Origin: Candidatus Bathyarchaeota archaeon
GTDB lineage: Archaea > Thermoproteota > Bathyarchaeia > Bathyarchaeales > Bathycorpusculaceae
Assembly: GCA_003601605.1 (NCBI GenBank)
Contig: PIXZ01000006.1
Span: forward strand, 1 to 35,541
Length of the DNA stretch: 35,541 nt
Reading direction: 5' to 3'
Shown: piece after piece, positions 16,296-25,231 of the stretch
Layout: every line of letters starts with the position of its first letter
How positions within the stretch are numbered: position 1 is the first letter of the stretch
The notes under the pieces: model-generated
What the model was told of the DNA's origin: nothing
What the model saw: the letters and a program-made list of their open reading frames with translations, nothing else
Database searches by the model: none
Translations under genes and position numbers: made by a program

Positions 16296-17971
16296 AAGAT
16301 GGACGGCGGCTTATACTCGCCGAAAACTTCTCGCAAAGTGTCGCAAATCTCTCCTAAAGTGGCATACTCTTTAACAGCGTCTATCACAAAAGGCATAAGA
16401 TTAACGTCTTCCCTTTCCGCAGCCCCACGCAACCTGCTTAATGCTTCTTTAACTTTTGCTTGGTTTCTCTGCCTTTTAATCTGGTTCAAACGTTCAATAA
16501 GAGCCTTCTCTATTTCAGGGTCTATCCGCAAAATCTTTATCGGAGCCTTCTCTTCAGAGACAAATTTATTCACTCCCACAATTATCCGCTCCTTAGACTC
16601 CACAGCCTTCTGAAAACGGTAAGCGCTTTCAGTAATTTCCTTTTGCATAAAGCCCCTTTCAATGGCTGCCACAGCCCCGCCCATCGCGTCAATCTCCTCT
16701 ATGTATTTTAATGCTCTCTCCTCAATTTCTTTTGTCAAATACTCAACATAGTAAGAGCCTGCAAGAGGGTCAACGGTATCTGCAACACCGCTTTCATAAG
16801 CGATTATCTGCTGAGTTCGAAGCGCCACTGTAACAGCTTCTCTGCTTGGCAAGGCATAAGCTTCATCAAAAGAGTTTGTGTGCAAAGACTGGGTTCCACC
16901 CAAAACAGCCGCTAACGCCTGCAAGGCTACCCGCACAATGTTATTGTAAGGCTGCTGGGCAGTGAGAGAAACCCCCGAAGTCTGAGTGTGAAAACGCAAA
17001 ACCCAAGAAGAAGGCTTTTTCGCACCGAAACGTTCCCGCATAATCCTCGCCCACAATCTTCGCGCAGCCCTAAACTTGGCAATTTCTTCAAAAAAGTTGC
17101 TATGAGACGCAAAAAAGAAAGAAAGCCTACCAGCAAATCGGTCTAAATCTAAACCTCTGTCAATGGCAGCCTGCACATAGGCAATAGCATTAGCAAGGGT
17201 GAAAGCAACTTCTTGCACAGCGGTGGCTCCAGCCTCTCGAATATGATAGCCGCTTATGCTTATAGTGTTCCATCTTGGCATGTGCCTAGAACAATACTCA
17301 AAAATGTCAGTTACAAGCCTCATAGAAGGCTTAGGCGGGAAAATATACATGCCCCGCGCCACATATTCTTTCAAAACATCGTTCTGAACGGTTCCCCCAA
17401 GCTTAAACTGGTCAACTCCCTGCTTGTTCCCAACCGTAACGTACATGGCGAGCAAAACCATGGCAGGCGCATTAATAGTCATCGAAGTCGTAACTTTGTC
17501 TAGGGGTATGCCGTCAAAAAGAATTTCCATGTCCCGCAAAGTGCTTGCACTAACGCCTACCTTGCCTACTTCACCCTTAGCCATAGGATGGTCACAATCA
17601 TAACCCACCTGTGTCGGAAAATCGAAAGCCACGCTCAACCCCATCTGACCCTGCTCCAGCAAATATTTGAAACGCTGATTCGTTTGCTCCGCCGTTCCAA
17701 AACCAGCATACTGCCTCATAGTCCAAAATCTCGCCCTATACATAGTAGGATAAACACCACGAGTGAACGGGTATTCGCCTGGAAACCCTAAATCTCGCAA
17801 ATAATCCATCTCTGCGACGTCTAAGGGCGTGTAAACACGGGCGACTGCGATGTCGGAGCTTGTGGAAAATCCGCCTCTTTCAGAAATTCTTTCAAGACTT
17901 TTAGCTACAGTTTCTTTCTCCCATTTCTCCTTACATTCCTGAATTTCTTGAAGCCTTTTTTCGTCAAACAC
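16292..17971 (-). CDS. Methylmalonyl-CoA mutase large (catalytic) subunit
   Basis: A 559-aa protein equal to the substrate-binding barrel half of methylmalonyl-CoA mutase, with [37 protein letters not shown] and [16 protein letters not shown]. The C-terminal B12-binding domain is absent, as in archaeal split mutases, so a separate cobalamin-binding subunit must exist elsewhere; none is seen in this window. It interconverts succinyl-CoA and methylmalonyl-CoA. The GTG start has an AGGTGG site seven bases upstream. It converges with the biotin carrier gene with a four-base overlap of stop codons, and its context strongly links it to the carboxyl-transfer module. Confidence 0.93.
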   Translation of the reverse strand: MFDEKRLQEIQECKEKWEKETVAKSLERISERGGFSTSSDIAVARVYTPLDVAEMDYLRDLGFPGEYPFTRGVYPTMYRARFWTMRQYAGFGTAEQTNQRFKYLLEQGQMGLSVAFDFPTQVGYDCDHPMAKGEVGKVGVSASTLRDMEILFDGIPLDKVTTSMTINAPAMVLLAMYVTVGNKQGVDQFKLGGTVQNDVLKEYVARGMYIFPPKPSMRLVTDIFEYCSRHMPRWNTISISGYHIREAGATAVQEVAFTLANAIAYVQAAIDRGLDLDRFAGRLSFFFASHSNFFEEIAKFRAARRLWARIMRERFGAKKPSSWVLRFHTQTSGVSLTAQQPYNNIVRVALQALAAVLGGTQSLHTNSFDEAYALPSREAVTVALRTQQIIAYESGVADTVDPLAGSYYVEYLTKEIEERALKYIEEIDAMGGAVAAIERGFMQKEITESAYRFQKAVESKERIIVGVNKFVSEEKAPIKILRIDPEIEKALIERLNQIKRQRNQAKVKEALSRLRGAAEREDVNLMPFVIDAVKEYATLGEICDTLREVFGEYKPPSIF

Positions 17972-18098
17972 TTGAAGCCACCTAAAATTAGACTGTTCGG
18001 GGAGAATAAAAGAATTATCGGCGGAAGGAAACGAACAAAATAAATAGCAAGGCTAAATTTAAACTAGAATAAGGGTTAAGCCTTCGGAGGTTTCCCTT

Positions 18099-18389
18099 TT
18101 GAAAGTTAAGGTAGAATATCTTGGGCATGTAAAAAACATAATTGGCAGTCAAAGAGAAGAGGAAATCGAGCTTAAAGAGGAAGCCTCCATAACAGATTTG
18201 CTGAACACGCTCTCTGAAAGATACGGGGAACCCTTCAAAAAAGCTATTTACGAACCAAAAGACACAGACGTAAAAGCAAACTACATAATCACTGTTAACG
18301 GTTACCTGCTAAACCAACTGAAAGGCATCGCAACCAAACTTAAACACGGAGACCACGTGATTTTGCTGCCTATCGTAAGCGGCGGATAA
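18099..18389 (+). CDS. MoaD/ThiS-family ubiquitin-like sulfur carrier
   Basis: A 96-aa beta-grasp protein ending in VSGG, the C-terminal di-glycine that is adenylated and thiocarboxylated in MoaD, ThiS and archaeal SAMP proteins. It may supply sulfur for molybdopterin/tungstopterin or tRNA thiolation, or act as a protein modifier; sequence alone does not decide. The TTG start is preceded by GGAGGT at ideal spacing. It is transcribed divergently from the mutase and precedes an M24 peptidase by under 60 nt. Confidence 0.85.
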   Translation: MKVKVEYLGHVKNIIGSQREEEIELKEEASITDLLNTLSERYGEPFKKAIYEPKDTDVKANYIITVNGYLLNQLKGIATKLKHGDHVILLPIVSGG

Positions 18390-18444
18390 AGGCAAAAGTT
18401 TTAGGCTAGAAAACAGAAAACTCCTCCTTCTACAGGTGAAAAAA

Positions 18445-19518
18445 TTGAATAGATTAAAAACCTTAAAACAGTTAGCCTTTGAAAAGAAAGGTTTTGACGG
18501 ATTCCTAATCACCAACGAAGCCAACATGCTATACATGACCGGTTTTCCAGGCGCAGCATGCATACTAATCCCCGAAAAAGGCGACAACATACTATACGTT
18601 TACAATGTTAATTATGAGCAAGCCAAAGCCGAAGGAAAAAGTTTCCATATTGAACTTGTGAAACGCAACGAAAACCTGATGAAAAAAGTAGCCTCGCAAA
18701 CTCTAAAATTCAAAATCAAAAAATTAGCCATAGACGCTTTAAACCATGAAAATTACCGCAGTTTAGCAAAAAACCTCAGAGGCAAAACAAAACTAAAAAT
18801 TCAAGGCAAGCTTTTGTGGGAACTTCGAAAAGTCAAAGATGAAAAGGAAATAGAACTAATGCGAAAAGCAGGAGAACTCACAAGCCAAGGAATGAAAACC
18901 GCCTACGAAACAATCAAACCCGGAATAAAAGAATACGAAGTGGCAGCAGAAATCGAGTATGCAATGCGCAAAGGCGGCGGTTGGGGAACAGCCTTCGACA
19001 CCATAGTGGCTTCAGGCGCACGCTCAGCCTTCCCCCACGGAGGCTGCACAGACAGAGAGATTCGCAAAGGAGACCTCGTCGTCGTCGACATCGGAGCAGT
19101 CTATCGCTACTACTGTTCAGACATGACTCGAACAATTGTGGCTGGAAAACCCTCGCAAAAACAGAAGAAAATCTACCAAATAGTCAAGGAAGCACAAGCA
19201 AAAGCCTGTCAAGCCGTAAAACCCAAAGTGAAAGCAAAATACGTGGACGAAATAGCTCGAAAAATAATAGAAAACGCTGGATACGGCGAATATTACGTTC
19301 ACGGCTTAGGCCACGGAGTAGGCTTAGAAGTTCACGAACCACCAACACTGAACCCGGAAAGCAAAGACAAGCTTGCTATAGGAAACGTTGTTACAATAGA
19401 GCCGGGCATATACCTGCCAGGTTTCGGAGGCTTCCGCATAGAAGACACTGTGCTCGTGCAAAAACGTAAAAGTGAAAAACTAACAAAGGGACCCTACACT
19501 TTGGAGGCTCAACCATAA
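18445..19518 (+). CDS. M24-family Xaa-Pro aminopeptidase/dipeptidase
   Basis: About 357 aa. The N-terminal creatinase-like domain (DGFLITNEANMLYMTGF) is followed by the pita-bread catalytic domain with the five metal ligands: Asp in VVVDIGAVY, Asp in CSDMTRT, His in HGLGHGVGLEVHE, Glu in TIEPGIYLPG and Glu in RIEDTV. It probably removes N-terminal residues next to proline, or cleaves Xaa-Pro dipeptides, in the cytoplasm. TTG at 18445 is chosen because GGTGA lies five bases upstream; an in-frame GTG at 18436 is the alternative. It is probably co-transcribed with the MoaD-like gene. Confidence 0.88.
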   Translation: MNRLKTLKQLAFEKKGFDGFLITNEANMLYMTGFPGAACILIPEKGDNILYVYNVNYEQAKAEGKSFHIELVKRNENLMKKVASQTLKFKIKKLAIDALNHENYRSLAKNLRGKTKLKIQGKLLWELRKVKDEKEIELMRKAGELTSQGMKTAYETIKPGIKEYEVAAEIEYAMRKGGGWGTAFDTIVASGARSAFPHGGCTDREIRKGDLVVVDIGAVYRYYCSDMTRTIVAGKPSQKQKKIYQIVKEAQAKACQAVKPKVKAKYVDEIARKIIENAGYGEYYVHGLGHGVGLEVHEPPTLNPESKDKLAIGNVVTIEPGIYLPGFGGFRIEDTVLVQKRKSEKLTKGPYTLEAQP

Positions 19519-19568
19519 ACCAGTTTAAATAGGCTTTGCAACATAAATAATCCTTGAGGAATGCTATT

Positions 19569-20141
19569 TTGGAGAACGCGGCTGTCATAATTGTTGACAT
19601 GCTTAACGATTTCGTTACTGGAGATTTGAAATGTGAAAGAGCCAAAAACATAATCCCAAACCTTAAGAAGCTTATAGAAGCCGCCCGCAAACAAAACGTC
19701 CCAGTCATATACAGCAATGACGCCCATTATCCACATGACTTCGAAGTTGTCCATAAATGGGGGAGACACGCAATAAAAGGCACAAAAGGAGCAGAAGTAA
19801 TCCCAGAACTGAAACCCACCGAAAAAGATTTCATTGTTGAAAAACGCACTTACAGCGGCTTTCACGAAACAGGATTAGACCCACTATTAAGAAGTCTATA
19901 CAATGGTGAAGGCGTAAAAACCGTTATTCTAGGCGGACTTCACACCCACATATGTGTACGGCACACGGCTGCAGACGCGTTTTTCCGAGGATACAAAATA
20001 ATAATAGCCAAAGACGGCGTAGAAGCCTTTACGCAGGAAGACCATGAGCAAGGATTGAAGTATTTAGAGTATGTTTACAACGCAAAAATAATGACAGTAG
20101 ACGAGATTATAAAAGAATTAAGCGCGAAAACTGGTGGCTAA
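19569..20141 (+). CDS. Isochorismatase-family cysteine hydrolase (nicotinamidase-like)
   Basis: About 190 aa with the family's catalytic triad: Asp in VIIVDMLNDF, Lys in VEKRTYSGF and Cys in THICVRHTAADA. The sequence SNDAHYPHDFEVVHKWG supplies metal-binding-type residues (Asp, His) as in nicotinamidases. The likely reaction is amide hydrolysis, perhaps nicotinamide to nicotinate, but relatives have varied substrates. TTG at 19569 with GAGGA eight bases upstream is preferred to the in-frame TTG at 19554. It follows the M24 peptidase by 50 nt. Confidence 0.85.
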   Translation: MENAAVIIVDMLNDFVTGDLKCERAKNIIPNLKKLIEAARKQNVPVIYSNDAHYPHDFEVVHKWGRHAIKGTKGAEVIPELKPTEKDFIVEKRTYSGFHETGLDPLLRSLYNGEGVKTVILGGLHTHICVRHTAADAFFRGYKIIIAKDGVEAFTQEDHEQGLKYLEYVYNAKIMTVDEIIKELSAKTGG

Positions 20142-20285
20142 TAGTAAACGCCAAGCCAATACAAACTTTCTTCATGGAAACAGAGAAATTCAAGGAAGAA
20201 ATAAGGCAAGCAGCAAGCTAAAACGGTTGAAAATGCCTTTTTTCAGAATTATTTCAGAGTTTATAATTCGATTTTTAAGGAAAAG

Positions 20286-20293
20286 TTTAAAAG
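20286..20293 (+). promoter_or_regulatory. TATA box of candidate ncRNA
   Basis: AAAAGTTTAAAAGC gives a purine-rich BRE followed by a TATA-like TTTAAAAG. Its centre is about 30 nt upstream of the beginning of the long stem at 20322, the spacing expected for an archaeal transcription start at the foot of the hairpin. Confidence 0.45.
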
Positions 20294-20317
20294 CAACATA
20301 TTACGGAATATTGAAGA

Positions 20318-20416
20318 ATGTGTGAGGGGAATGGTGGGTTAAATTTTTCTCCCTTCTCTCCTTTCTCCCCTCGTAAGCGAGTCCACCATTCTCCTCACGA
20401 ACACTTTTAGGTTTTT
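20318..20416 (+). ncRNA. Candidate structured small RNA with pyrimidine-rich loop
   Basis: A 16-bp stem forms between 20322-20337 (GTGAGGGGAATGGTGG) and 20383-20398 (CCACCATTCTCCTCAC), with only one G-U pair. The enclosed loop holds an uninterrupted 29-nt pyrimidine tract (20344-20372) overlapping a small inner hairpin CTCG-TAAG-CGAG (20370-20381). A TATA box lies at the right distance upstream, and T-runs at 20404-20407 and 20412-20416 could end the transcript. It lies in a 426-bp gene-free gap. I do not recognise an RNA family. The CU-rich loop is complementary to GGAG-type ribosome sites, so a translational role is conceivable. Confidence 0.55.
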
Positions 20417-20567
20417 GATTACTTATAGCTTGTGGAAAAATCTTCTATACAATTTGTTAAAGTTAATACTGCCCTTCTATTACCGAATTTTTCAAAGTTT
20501 TAAAAAATTATGCCTGTAAAACTTAAAATATCAACAATTACAGCAGTATGCCTAGGTGGACATAGCA

Positions 20568-21047
20568 ATGGTTAAAATACTTGTTGTTTATGACTCTGGT
20601 ACTGGTAATACGGAGAAGATGGCTTTTGCGGTTGCTGAAGGCGCCAAACAAGTAAACGAAGTTGAAGTGGTTGTTAAACGAGTAGATCAAACAAGTCTCG
20701 ACGATTTGTTGAATGCTGAGGGGATTATTATGGGTTCTCCAACATATTATGGGCAGATGACTGCAAAACTTAAGGCGTTAATTGACGAATCGGTTGAAAT
20801 TCACGGAAAACTTGAAGGAAAGGTAGGTGCAGCTTTCACAAGCTCTGGCGGAACAGCTACAGGCGCAGAAACAACCCTGCTTTCTATACTGGAAGCCATG
20901 TTAATCCACGGAATGATAGTGCAGGGAAAAGCCCACAACAAACATTATGGTGCAGCAGCTGTCGGTTCTCCAAACGAAAAAGAAATTGAATCATGCAAAG
21001 AGCTTGGAAAACGAGTTGCAAAATTAACTTTAAAACTAAACAAGTAA
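20568..21047 (+). CDS. Flavodoxin-like protein
   Basis: A 159-aa flavodoxin-fold protein. The N-terminal strand and FMN-phosphate loop VVYDSGTGNTEKMA are clear. GSPTYYGQM and TSSGGTATGAETT correspond to the isoalloxazine-binding loops. It may be a short-chain electron carrier or an NAD(P)H:quinone oxidoreductase relative; archaeal homologues are also linked to anaerobic redox metabolism. The ATG at 20568 is favoured because AGGTGG lies at good spacing upstream; an in-frame GTG lies 12 bases earlier. Confidence 0.88.
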   Translation: MVKILVVYDSGTGNTEKMAFAVAEGAKQVNEVEVVVKRVDQTSLDDLLNAEGIIMGSPTYYGQMTAKLKALIDESVEIHGKLEGKVGAAFTSSGGTATGAETTLLSILEAMLIHGMIVQGKAHNKHYGAAAVGSPNEKEIESCKELGKRVAKLTLKLNK

Positions 21048-21054
21048 AATAGAA

Positions 21055-21129
21055 TGGGCCCGGGGCGATTTGAACGCCCGACCAACAGGTTATGAGCCTG
21101 TCGCTCTAACCTAGCTGAGCTACGGGCCC
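21055..21129 (-). tRNA. tRNA-Met(CAU), elongator type
   Basis: On the minus strand: acceptor GGGCCCG/CGGGCCC, D-arm GCTC...GAGC, anticodon stem ACAGG/CCTGT with loop CTCATAA (anticodon CAT), T-arm GGGCG-TTCAAAT-CGCCC and discriminator A. CCA is not encoded and no intron is present. The G1-C72 pair and the overall form suggest elongator Met; tRNA-Ile2 with CAU cannot be wholly excluded. A TATA-like CTATTTAAA at 21156-21164 is about 30 nt upstream of the 5' end. Confidence 0.92.
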
Positions 21130-21249
21130 CTTTTTCAGAGGCATTCAATAATATGCTATTTAAATTTTAATTTAAACGTTTTCTGCTTAAGATGCGTGAA
21201 AGATTTAAAAGTTATTCGCGGTTTAATAACTGTTTTTGGGGAGAAATCT

Positions 21250-21534
21250 ATGGAACTGAAGGTTTTTACGCTTCCTACTTGTCCCACTTGTCCAGTAGCT
21301 AAGAAGTTGGCTTCTGATATTGCTAAAAAGTTTGGCATCGCCTTTAAAGAGGTTAACATGGCTACTGAACAAGGATTAAAGGAAGGTTTAAGCTATGATA
21401 TTCAGAGCACTCCAAGCATAGTTATAGATGATGAAGTTATAGTTAGGGGTAGGCTTGTTTCTAGAGAGAGGTTAGAAGAAGAGGTTAAGAAGAGAATAAA
21501 GCGATGGAAAGAGAGAGCCTCGGCTGAAATTTAG
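21250..21534 (+). CDS. Thioredoxin/glutaredoxin-like protein
   Basis: A 94-aa thioredoxin-fold protein with the redox motif CPTC (Cys11 and Cys14 in TLPTCPTCPVAKK) and the conserved cis-proline in QSTPSIVIDDE. This small archaeal glutaredoxin-like type is usually reduced by thioredoxin reductase. The ATG at 21250 has a GGGGAGA site five bases upstream, so a longer reading frame starting about 54 bases earlier is not needed. The flavodoxin lies upstream, across the tRNA-Met gene on the opposite strand. Confidence 0.85.
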   Translation: MELKVFTLPTCPTCPVAKKLASDIAKKFGIAFKEVNMATEQGLKEGLSYDIQSTPSIVIDDEVIVRGRLVSRERLEEEVKKRIKRWKERASAEI

Positions 21535-21547
21535 CGAAAAGGCCATA

Positions 21548-21952
21548 ATGCTTATCTGTTTTTGGGCCTTATGTGTGTTTGAGAGAAAGCCTTTGCAAGA
21601 AGCTAAAAAAGCCGTGGTAATTTTTCATTATGTTGAGAAAATAAAATCTAATCTTATAATTGCTGTGAGCATGTTGGAAGTTTTGGAAACTCTCGATGAT
21701 ACTGGAATTGTTGGCGGAGAAAAGCTTATGGTAGCCTATTTCAATGCTTTAATCCGCGAAGTTAACATTGCAGCAAATGCTTCAGAAGCACAAAATTTTC
21801 ACAAAGTGACCGAGAAGCTTGAAGAAGCCGTGGAACAAACAAAACAGCACAACTATGGTAATGCTATTAGAGTTGTTTCTGAAGCCATATCCTTAACTAC
21901 AACCGATGGAAGCCGAGCAGCCGAAATCCTAAAAGATAAAAACCTAATCTAG
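21548..21952 (+). CDS. Helical protein of unknown function
   Basis: A 134-aa predicted all-helical protein that I do not recognise. The N-terminal dozen residues are hydrophobic (MLICFWALCVF), but the rest (from VEKIKSNLIIAVSMLEVLET) looks like a helical bundle with a TKQHNYGNAIRVVSEAI segment. The ATG has AAAAGG five bases upstream; a later TTG (LQEAKKA) is an alternative start. It lies 13 nt after the thioredoxin-like gene, so probably in one transcript, and its last nine bases overlap the convergent Ogg1 gene. Confidence 0.6.
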   Translation: MLICFWALCVFERKPLQEAKKAVVIFHYVEKIKSNLIIAVSMLEVLETLDDTGIVGGEKLMVAYFNALIREVNIAANASEAQNFHKVTEKLEEAVEQTKQHNYGNAIRVVSEAISLTTTDGSRAAEILKDKNLI

Positions 21953-22834
21953 GCTGTGTGTGCGTTCGTAGTGGTAAAGGTATTCTTGAGCATATCCAGC
22001 ATATTCGCCAAAATAGTTTCGCCCAAAAGAATTTATCTTTTCATATTCTGATTTTGTAAGTCCCTTTTTGTTTGAAACTTTGTTCACGAAATCCTGTGGA
22101 AAATGGGTTGCATAATATTTTAGAATCACACGTTTTATCCATACGTCCACGGGAAAAGCCTCAAGCTTTCCAAGAGAGAAAAGCAGAACGCAATCTGCGA
22201 CTTTTAGGCCCACTCCTGGAAAGGTTAACAATTTGTTTCTAGCTTCTTTGCATGATAGTTTTCTTAAACATTTAAAGTCGAAACCAGTTTTGCATATTTC
22301 CTTAGCTGTTTTAGATATGTATTCTGCTCTGTAGCCAAGACCGCAACTAGCTAATTCCACTATTGTTGCCTTTGCCAGTTTTTCTGGCGATGGAAAAGTG
22401 TAAAAACTGTAACTGTCCAATTCCAGTTTGTCGCCGAATTTTCTGCAAAGAGCTGTTAGCATCTGCTTTACTGCCTTGATGTTTTTGTATGTTGCGCAGA
22501 TGTAGGAGATTAGGCATTCCCAAGGGTCTTGCCGAAGAATTCTTAAACCTTTAAACTCTTTAACAGCTTTTCTAATAATTTCATCCTTGCCAATTTGCGA
22601 TAGGATTTTTGTTAAATCCTCGTTTAACCCAAAGTAGTTTTTAATAAAATCTGCGCTTGCATTTTCAAATTCAAGTCCTCTGCCTTTTTGCTGTATTTTT
22701 AGAACTTTATCGGAGACAACGCCATACCACCATTCTCCCCGCTTTTCCCATCTAAAAGCTTGTCCGCAACAAAGAGTGAAATCCAAATTAAAAGGGTTAG
22801 ATGTGCTGAGAGCAATTTTCATCTGGTTTTTCAC
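21944..22834 (-). CDS. ogg1: 8-oxoguanine DNA glycosylase/AP lyase (Ogg1-like)
   Basis: A 296-aa protein of the HhH-GPD superfamily. The N-terminal OGG domain shows CCGQAFRWEKRGEWWYGVV, like the eukaryotic CGQSFRW signature. The helix-hairpin-helix plus catalytic region is LLTFPGVGLKVADCVLLFSL, with the Schiff-base Lys in GLKVADC, and the catalytic Asp lies in AFPVDVWIKRV. It excises 8-oxoguanine and nicks the abasic site in base-excision repair. It begins two bases after the EF-2 stop on the same strand, so the two are probably co-transcribed. The start is GTG at 22834 or an in-frame ATG 12 bases inside. Confidence 0.9.
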   Translation of the reverse strand: MKNQMKIALSTSNPFNLDFTLCCGQAFRWEKRGEWWYGVVSDKVLKIQQKGRGLEFENASADFIKNYFGLNEDLTKILSQIGKDEIIRKAVKEFKGLRILRQDPWECLISYICATYKNIKAVKQMLTALCRKFGDKLELDSYSFYTFPSPEKLAKATIVELASCGLGYRAEYISKTAKEICKTGFDFKCLRKLSCKEARNKLLTFPGVGLKVADCVLLFSLGKLEAFPVDVWIKRVILKYYATHFPQDFVNKVSNKKGLTKSEYEKINSFGRNYFGEYAGYAQEYLYHYERTHSLD

Positions 22835-22836
22835 AG

Positions 22837-25055
22837 TTAGGCTTCGTCTATAAATCTGCTTGGCTTTGGAATTTCAGGCGGCAAACCTCTTCTTTCACGT
22901 ATCTGTTTTATAACTTCGGCAGCCACGTTTTCCGGTGCCTTCTCCCAATGGTCGAAAGTGCACTGCCAGAAGGCATGACCAGATGTTGCAGAACGCATTT
23001 CCGCAGACAAACCGAAGGTTTCAGCAACTGGAATGTAGCCCGTAATCATTGTTAAGGCGCCTTTCTGTCCCGAGCTTAATATTCGTCCGCGTTTCCTTGT
23101 TATTATGCTTGAGCATTCACCTACCCATTGAGCGGGGACGGATATGCCAATCTTGTAAATTGGTTCCAAAAGCACTGGTTTCGCGGTTAAGAAAGAGCCG
23201 AGTATAGCTCGTCTTATGGCTGGCATTATTTGTGCTGGTCCACGGTGCACGGGGTCTTCGTGAAGCTGGGCGTCCATGAGCTTTATTTTTACGCCTCTTA
23301 TTGGTTCTTCGCATAATGGTCCTGCTTGGCATGCCCAACGGAAACCTGCAATAATCATTTCTCTTGCTTCGCGGAGATACTGAATGCCCTTTGTCAAATC
23401 TATCATTATGTTTCTATGTTCCTCCAAAGCCCAAATGTTTCGAGCTTCCTCTGTCGGCCATTTTGCTTGCTTGTAAAGCACGTTGCCCATTCTTTTACGT
23501 CCCATTTCCTCGGCTAATTCGCCTTTCTCTATCAATTCTATAACAGTCTCTTCTAAAGGCTCAACTTGCACCCAGAACCTGTTATGCTTGTTTGGACTTT
23601 TCGCCATAGCCACAATGCCCTTGTCTGAAACACTTTCTCTGTACATTACTATTGGGCGAGAAGTTACTATGTCTATTCCGCCACCATAATCGCGTAGAAA
23701 CTTGACTGCAATTTCTAAGTGGAGCTCGCCCATGCCGCTCAGCAAGTATTCGCCTGTTTCCTTGTTTATGGTAGTAACAAGATTTGGGTCTTCTATGGAA
23801 AGCCTATTCATAGCGTCCACTAGACGCGGCAAATCTTTAGGATGCTTCGGCTCTATTGCTATTGTTACCACCGGTTCTGAAACGTACTTTATGCGTTCAA
23901 AGGGAACCATAACATCTTTATGCGCCACGTCCACAAGGGTTTCGCCTGCCCTAGCCAAATCCAACCCTAACAAGGCAGCTATGTTGCCAGCAGTTATCTG
24001 GTCGACAACTTCGCGGAAGGCTCCCATATACATGGAAACCTGTTGTATTCTATGCGCCCCTTTTTTGCACCCACAAGATAGACCTGATCGCCACTTTTCA
24101 CTGAACCTGAAAAAAGTCTGCCAGTGGCCACCAAACCAGCCTGTGGATCCATTTGAGCTAGGGTTATACACATAACTGTGGGTCCGTTGTCTTCGCAGTT
24201 CAGCATGGCTTGACCTATTTCCGAGTTTATGTCGCCTTTCCAGATTTTCGGCAATCGATATTTTTGTGCTTCTATGGGGTTTGGCATGTTTTTATTTTTA
24301 ACTACCATGTCTAATATGGCGGTGTGTAGTGGAAGCAGTTGCGGTAGGGCTTGATACTCCTCTTTCTTGTAGGCTTCCACAATATCTTTGAATTTTATCC
24401 CTTTCTGTTGCGCAATGTTTAAGGTGAAACCCCACTTGTGAAGAGCAGAACCAAAAGCAACTGTTTCTTTTGCCGGGTCAACTCTCCACCTATCCTTAAA
24501 CTCCGGCTCTCCATAAATGTCAATTAAATTGTTAAAATCACGGATTATGCGGATAAGCTTTTTCTGAATTTCATCCGGATTAAGCTTCAACTCTTTAATT
24601 AGCCGGTCAACCTTGTTTATAAAAAGAACTGGTTGCACCCTTTCTTCAAGAGCTTGACGTGTAACAGTTTCTGTTTGAACCATAACCTCTTCTACAGCGT
24701 CTACGACAACTACTGCCCCGTCAATGGCACGAAGTGCCCTTGTTACTTTTCCTGTAAAGTCTACGTGTCCCGGCGTGTCAATAAGGTTGATTACGTACGG
24801 GGTTCCTTCCATCTCATGTAAAAGCGATATGTTAGCAGTTTTTATTGTGATTCCTCTTTTCTGTTCTTCTTCCAAGTAGTCAAGGGCTCTTGCTTCTCCG
24901 GCAATGCGAGGCGATAATAGTCCAGCTTCAGCCAGCAGAGAGTCTGTCATGGTTGTTTTTCCATGGTCTATGTGGGCTATTATTCCAATGTTACGTATGT
25001 TCTCTTTTTTACTCATGAGTTTGAGTATTTCTGCAGTTTGTCTAAACTTCGGCAT
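22837..25055 (-). CDS. fusA: Translation elongation factor 2 (aEF-2), interrupted by a -1 frameshift
   Basis: Archaeal EF-2, the GTPase that drives ribosomal translocation. The upstream frame (25055 down to a stop at 23994) carries [14 protein letters not shown], the GTP-binding motifs [17 protein letters not shown] and NKVD, and domain II up to VYLVGAKKG. The downstream frame carries [12 protein letters not shown] and the rest, including [16 protein letters not shown] with the diphthamide His, ending at 22837. The frames join only if the reading frame moves back one base near 24060. Joined length is 739 aa, the normal size of archaeal EF-2. The cause may be a missing base in the A6G4 run, a real mutation, or recoding. 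Confidence 0.93.
24060..24066 (-). other. A_AAA_AAG slippery heptamer at the EF-2 frame junction
   Basis: Read on the minus strand in the upstream frame, the codons are GCA AAA AAG GGG, so the heptamer A AAA AAG sits in the exact X_XXY_YYZ phase of -1 slippery sites. Slipping back one base gives GGG GCG CAT AGA ATA CAA CAG, which restores the EF-2 sequence GAHRIQQ. A 9-bp hairpin (GGTTTCCAT-GTAT-ATGGGAGCC) begins 19 nt after the heptamer, further than the usual 5-9 nt. Confidence 0.6.
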
Positions 25056-25157
25056 TTTTGCAACTCCCCTTTCAACAGAGCAGTCTTCTCCTATTAACTT
25101 TACGATGCCAAATGGCTTTTAGCAAAGCTTATTTTGCTTGTCATAAGATGGTAAGGT

Positions 25158-25166
25158 TGTTTATAA
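25158..25166 (+). promoter_or_regulatory. Probable TATA box of the radical SAM/kinase pair
   Basis: GTTTATAAATAAC lies about 70 nt upstream of the ATG at 25232. It supports a start downstream of the longest possible reading frame, which would run back into the EF-2 5' region. Confidence 0.4.
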
Positions 25167-25231
25167 ATAACATTGATGTGAACTTTAATTCGTACATAAC
25201 ATTCAACTGGATACATAGGTCTGATGAACTC

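Noticed and set aside
20134-20325. A 63-codon open frame overlapping the isochorismatase-like gene's end
   Set aside because: No ribosome site, basic low-complexity translation and no recognisable pattern; the DNA is better explained as a gene-free leader containing the ncRNA promoter.
25058-25231. Longer radical SAM reading frame starting three bases after the EF-2 start
   Set aside because: It would leave no promoter space between divergent genes; a TATA box at 25158 and the family N-terminus favour the ATG at 25232.
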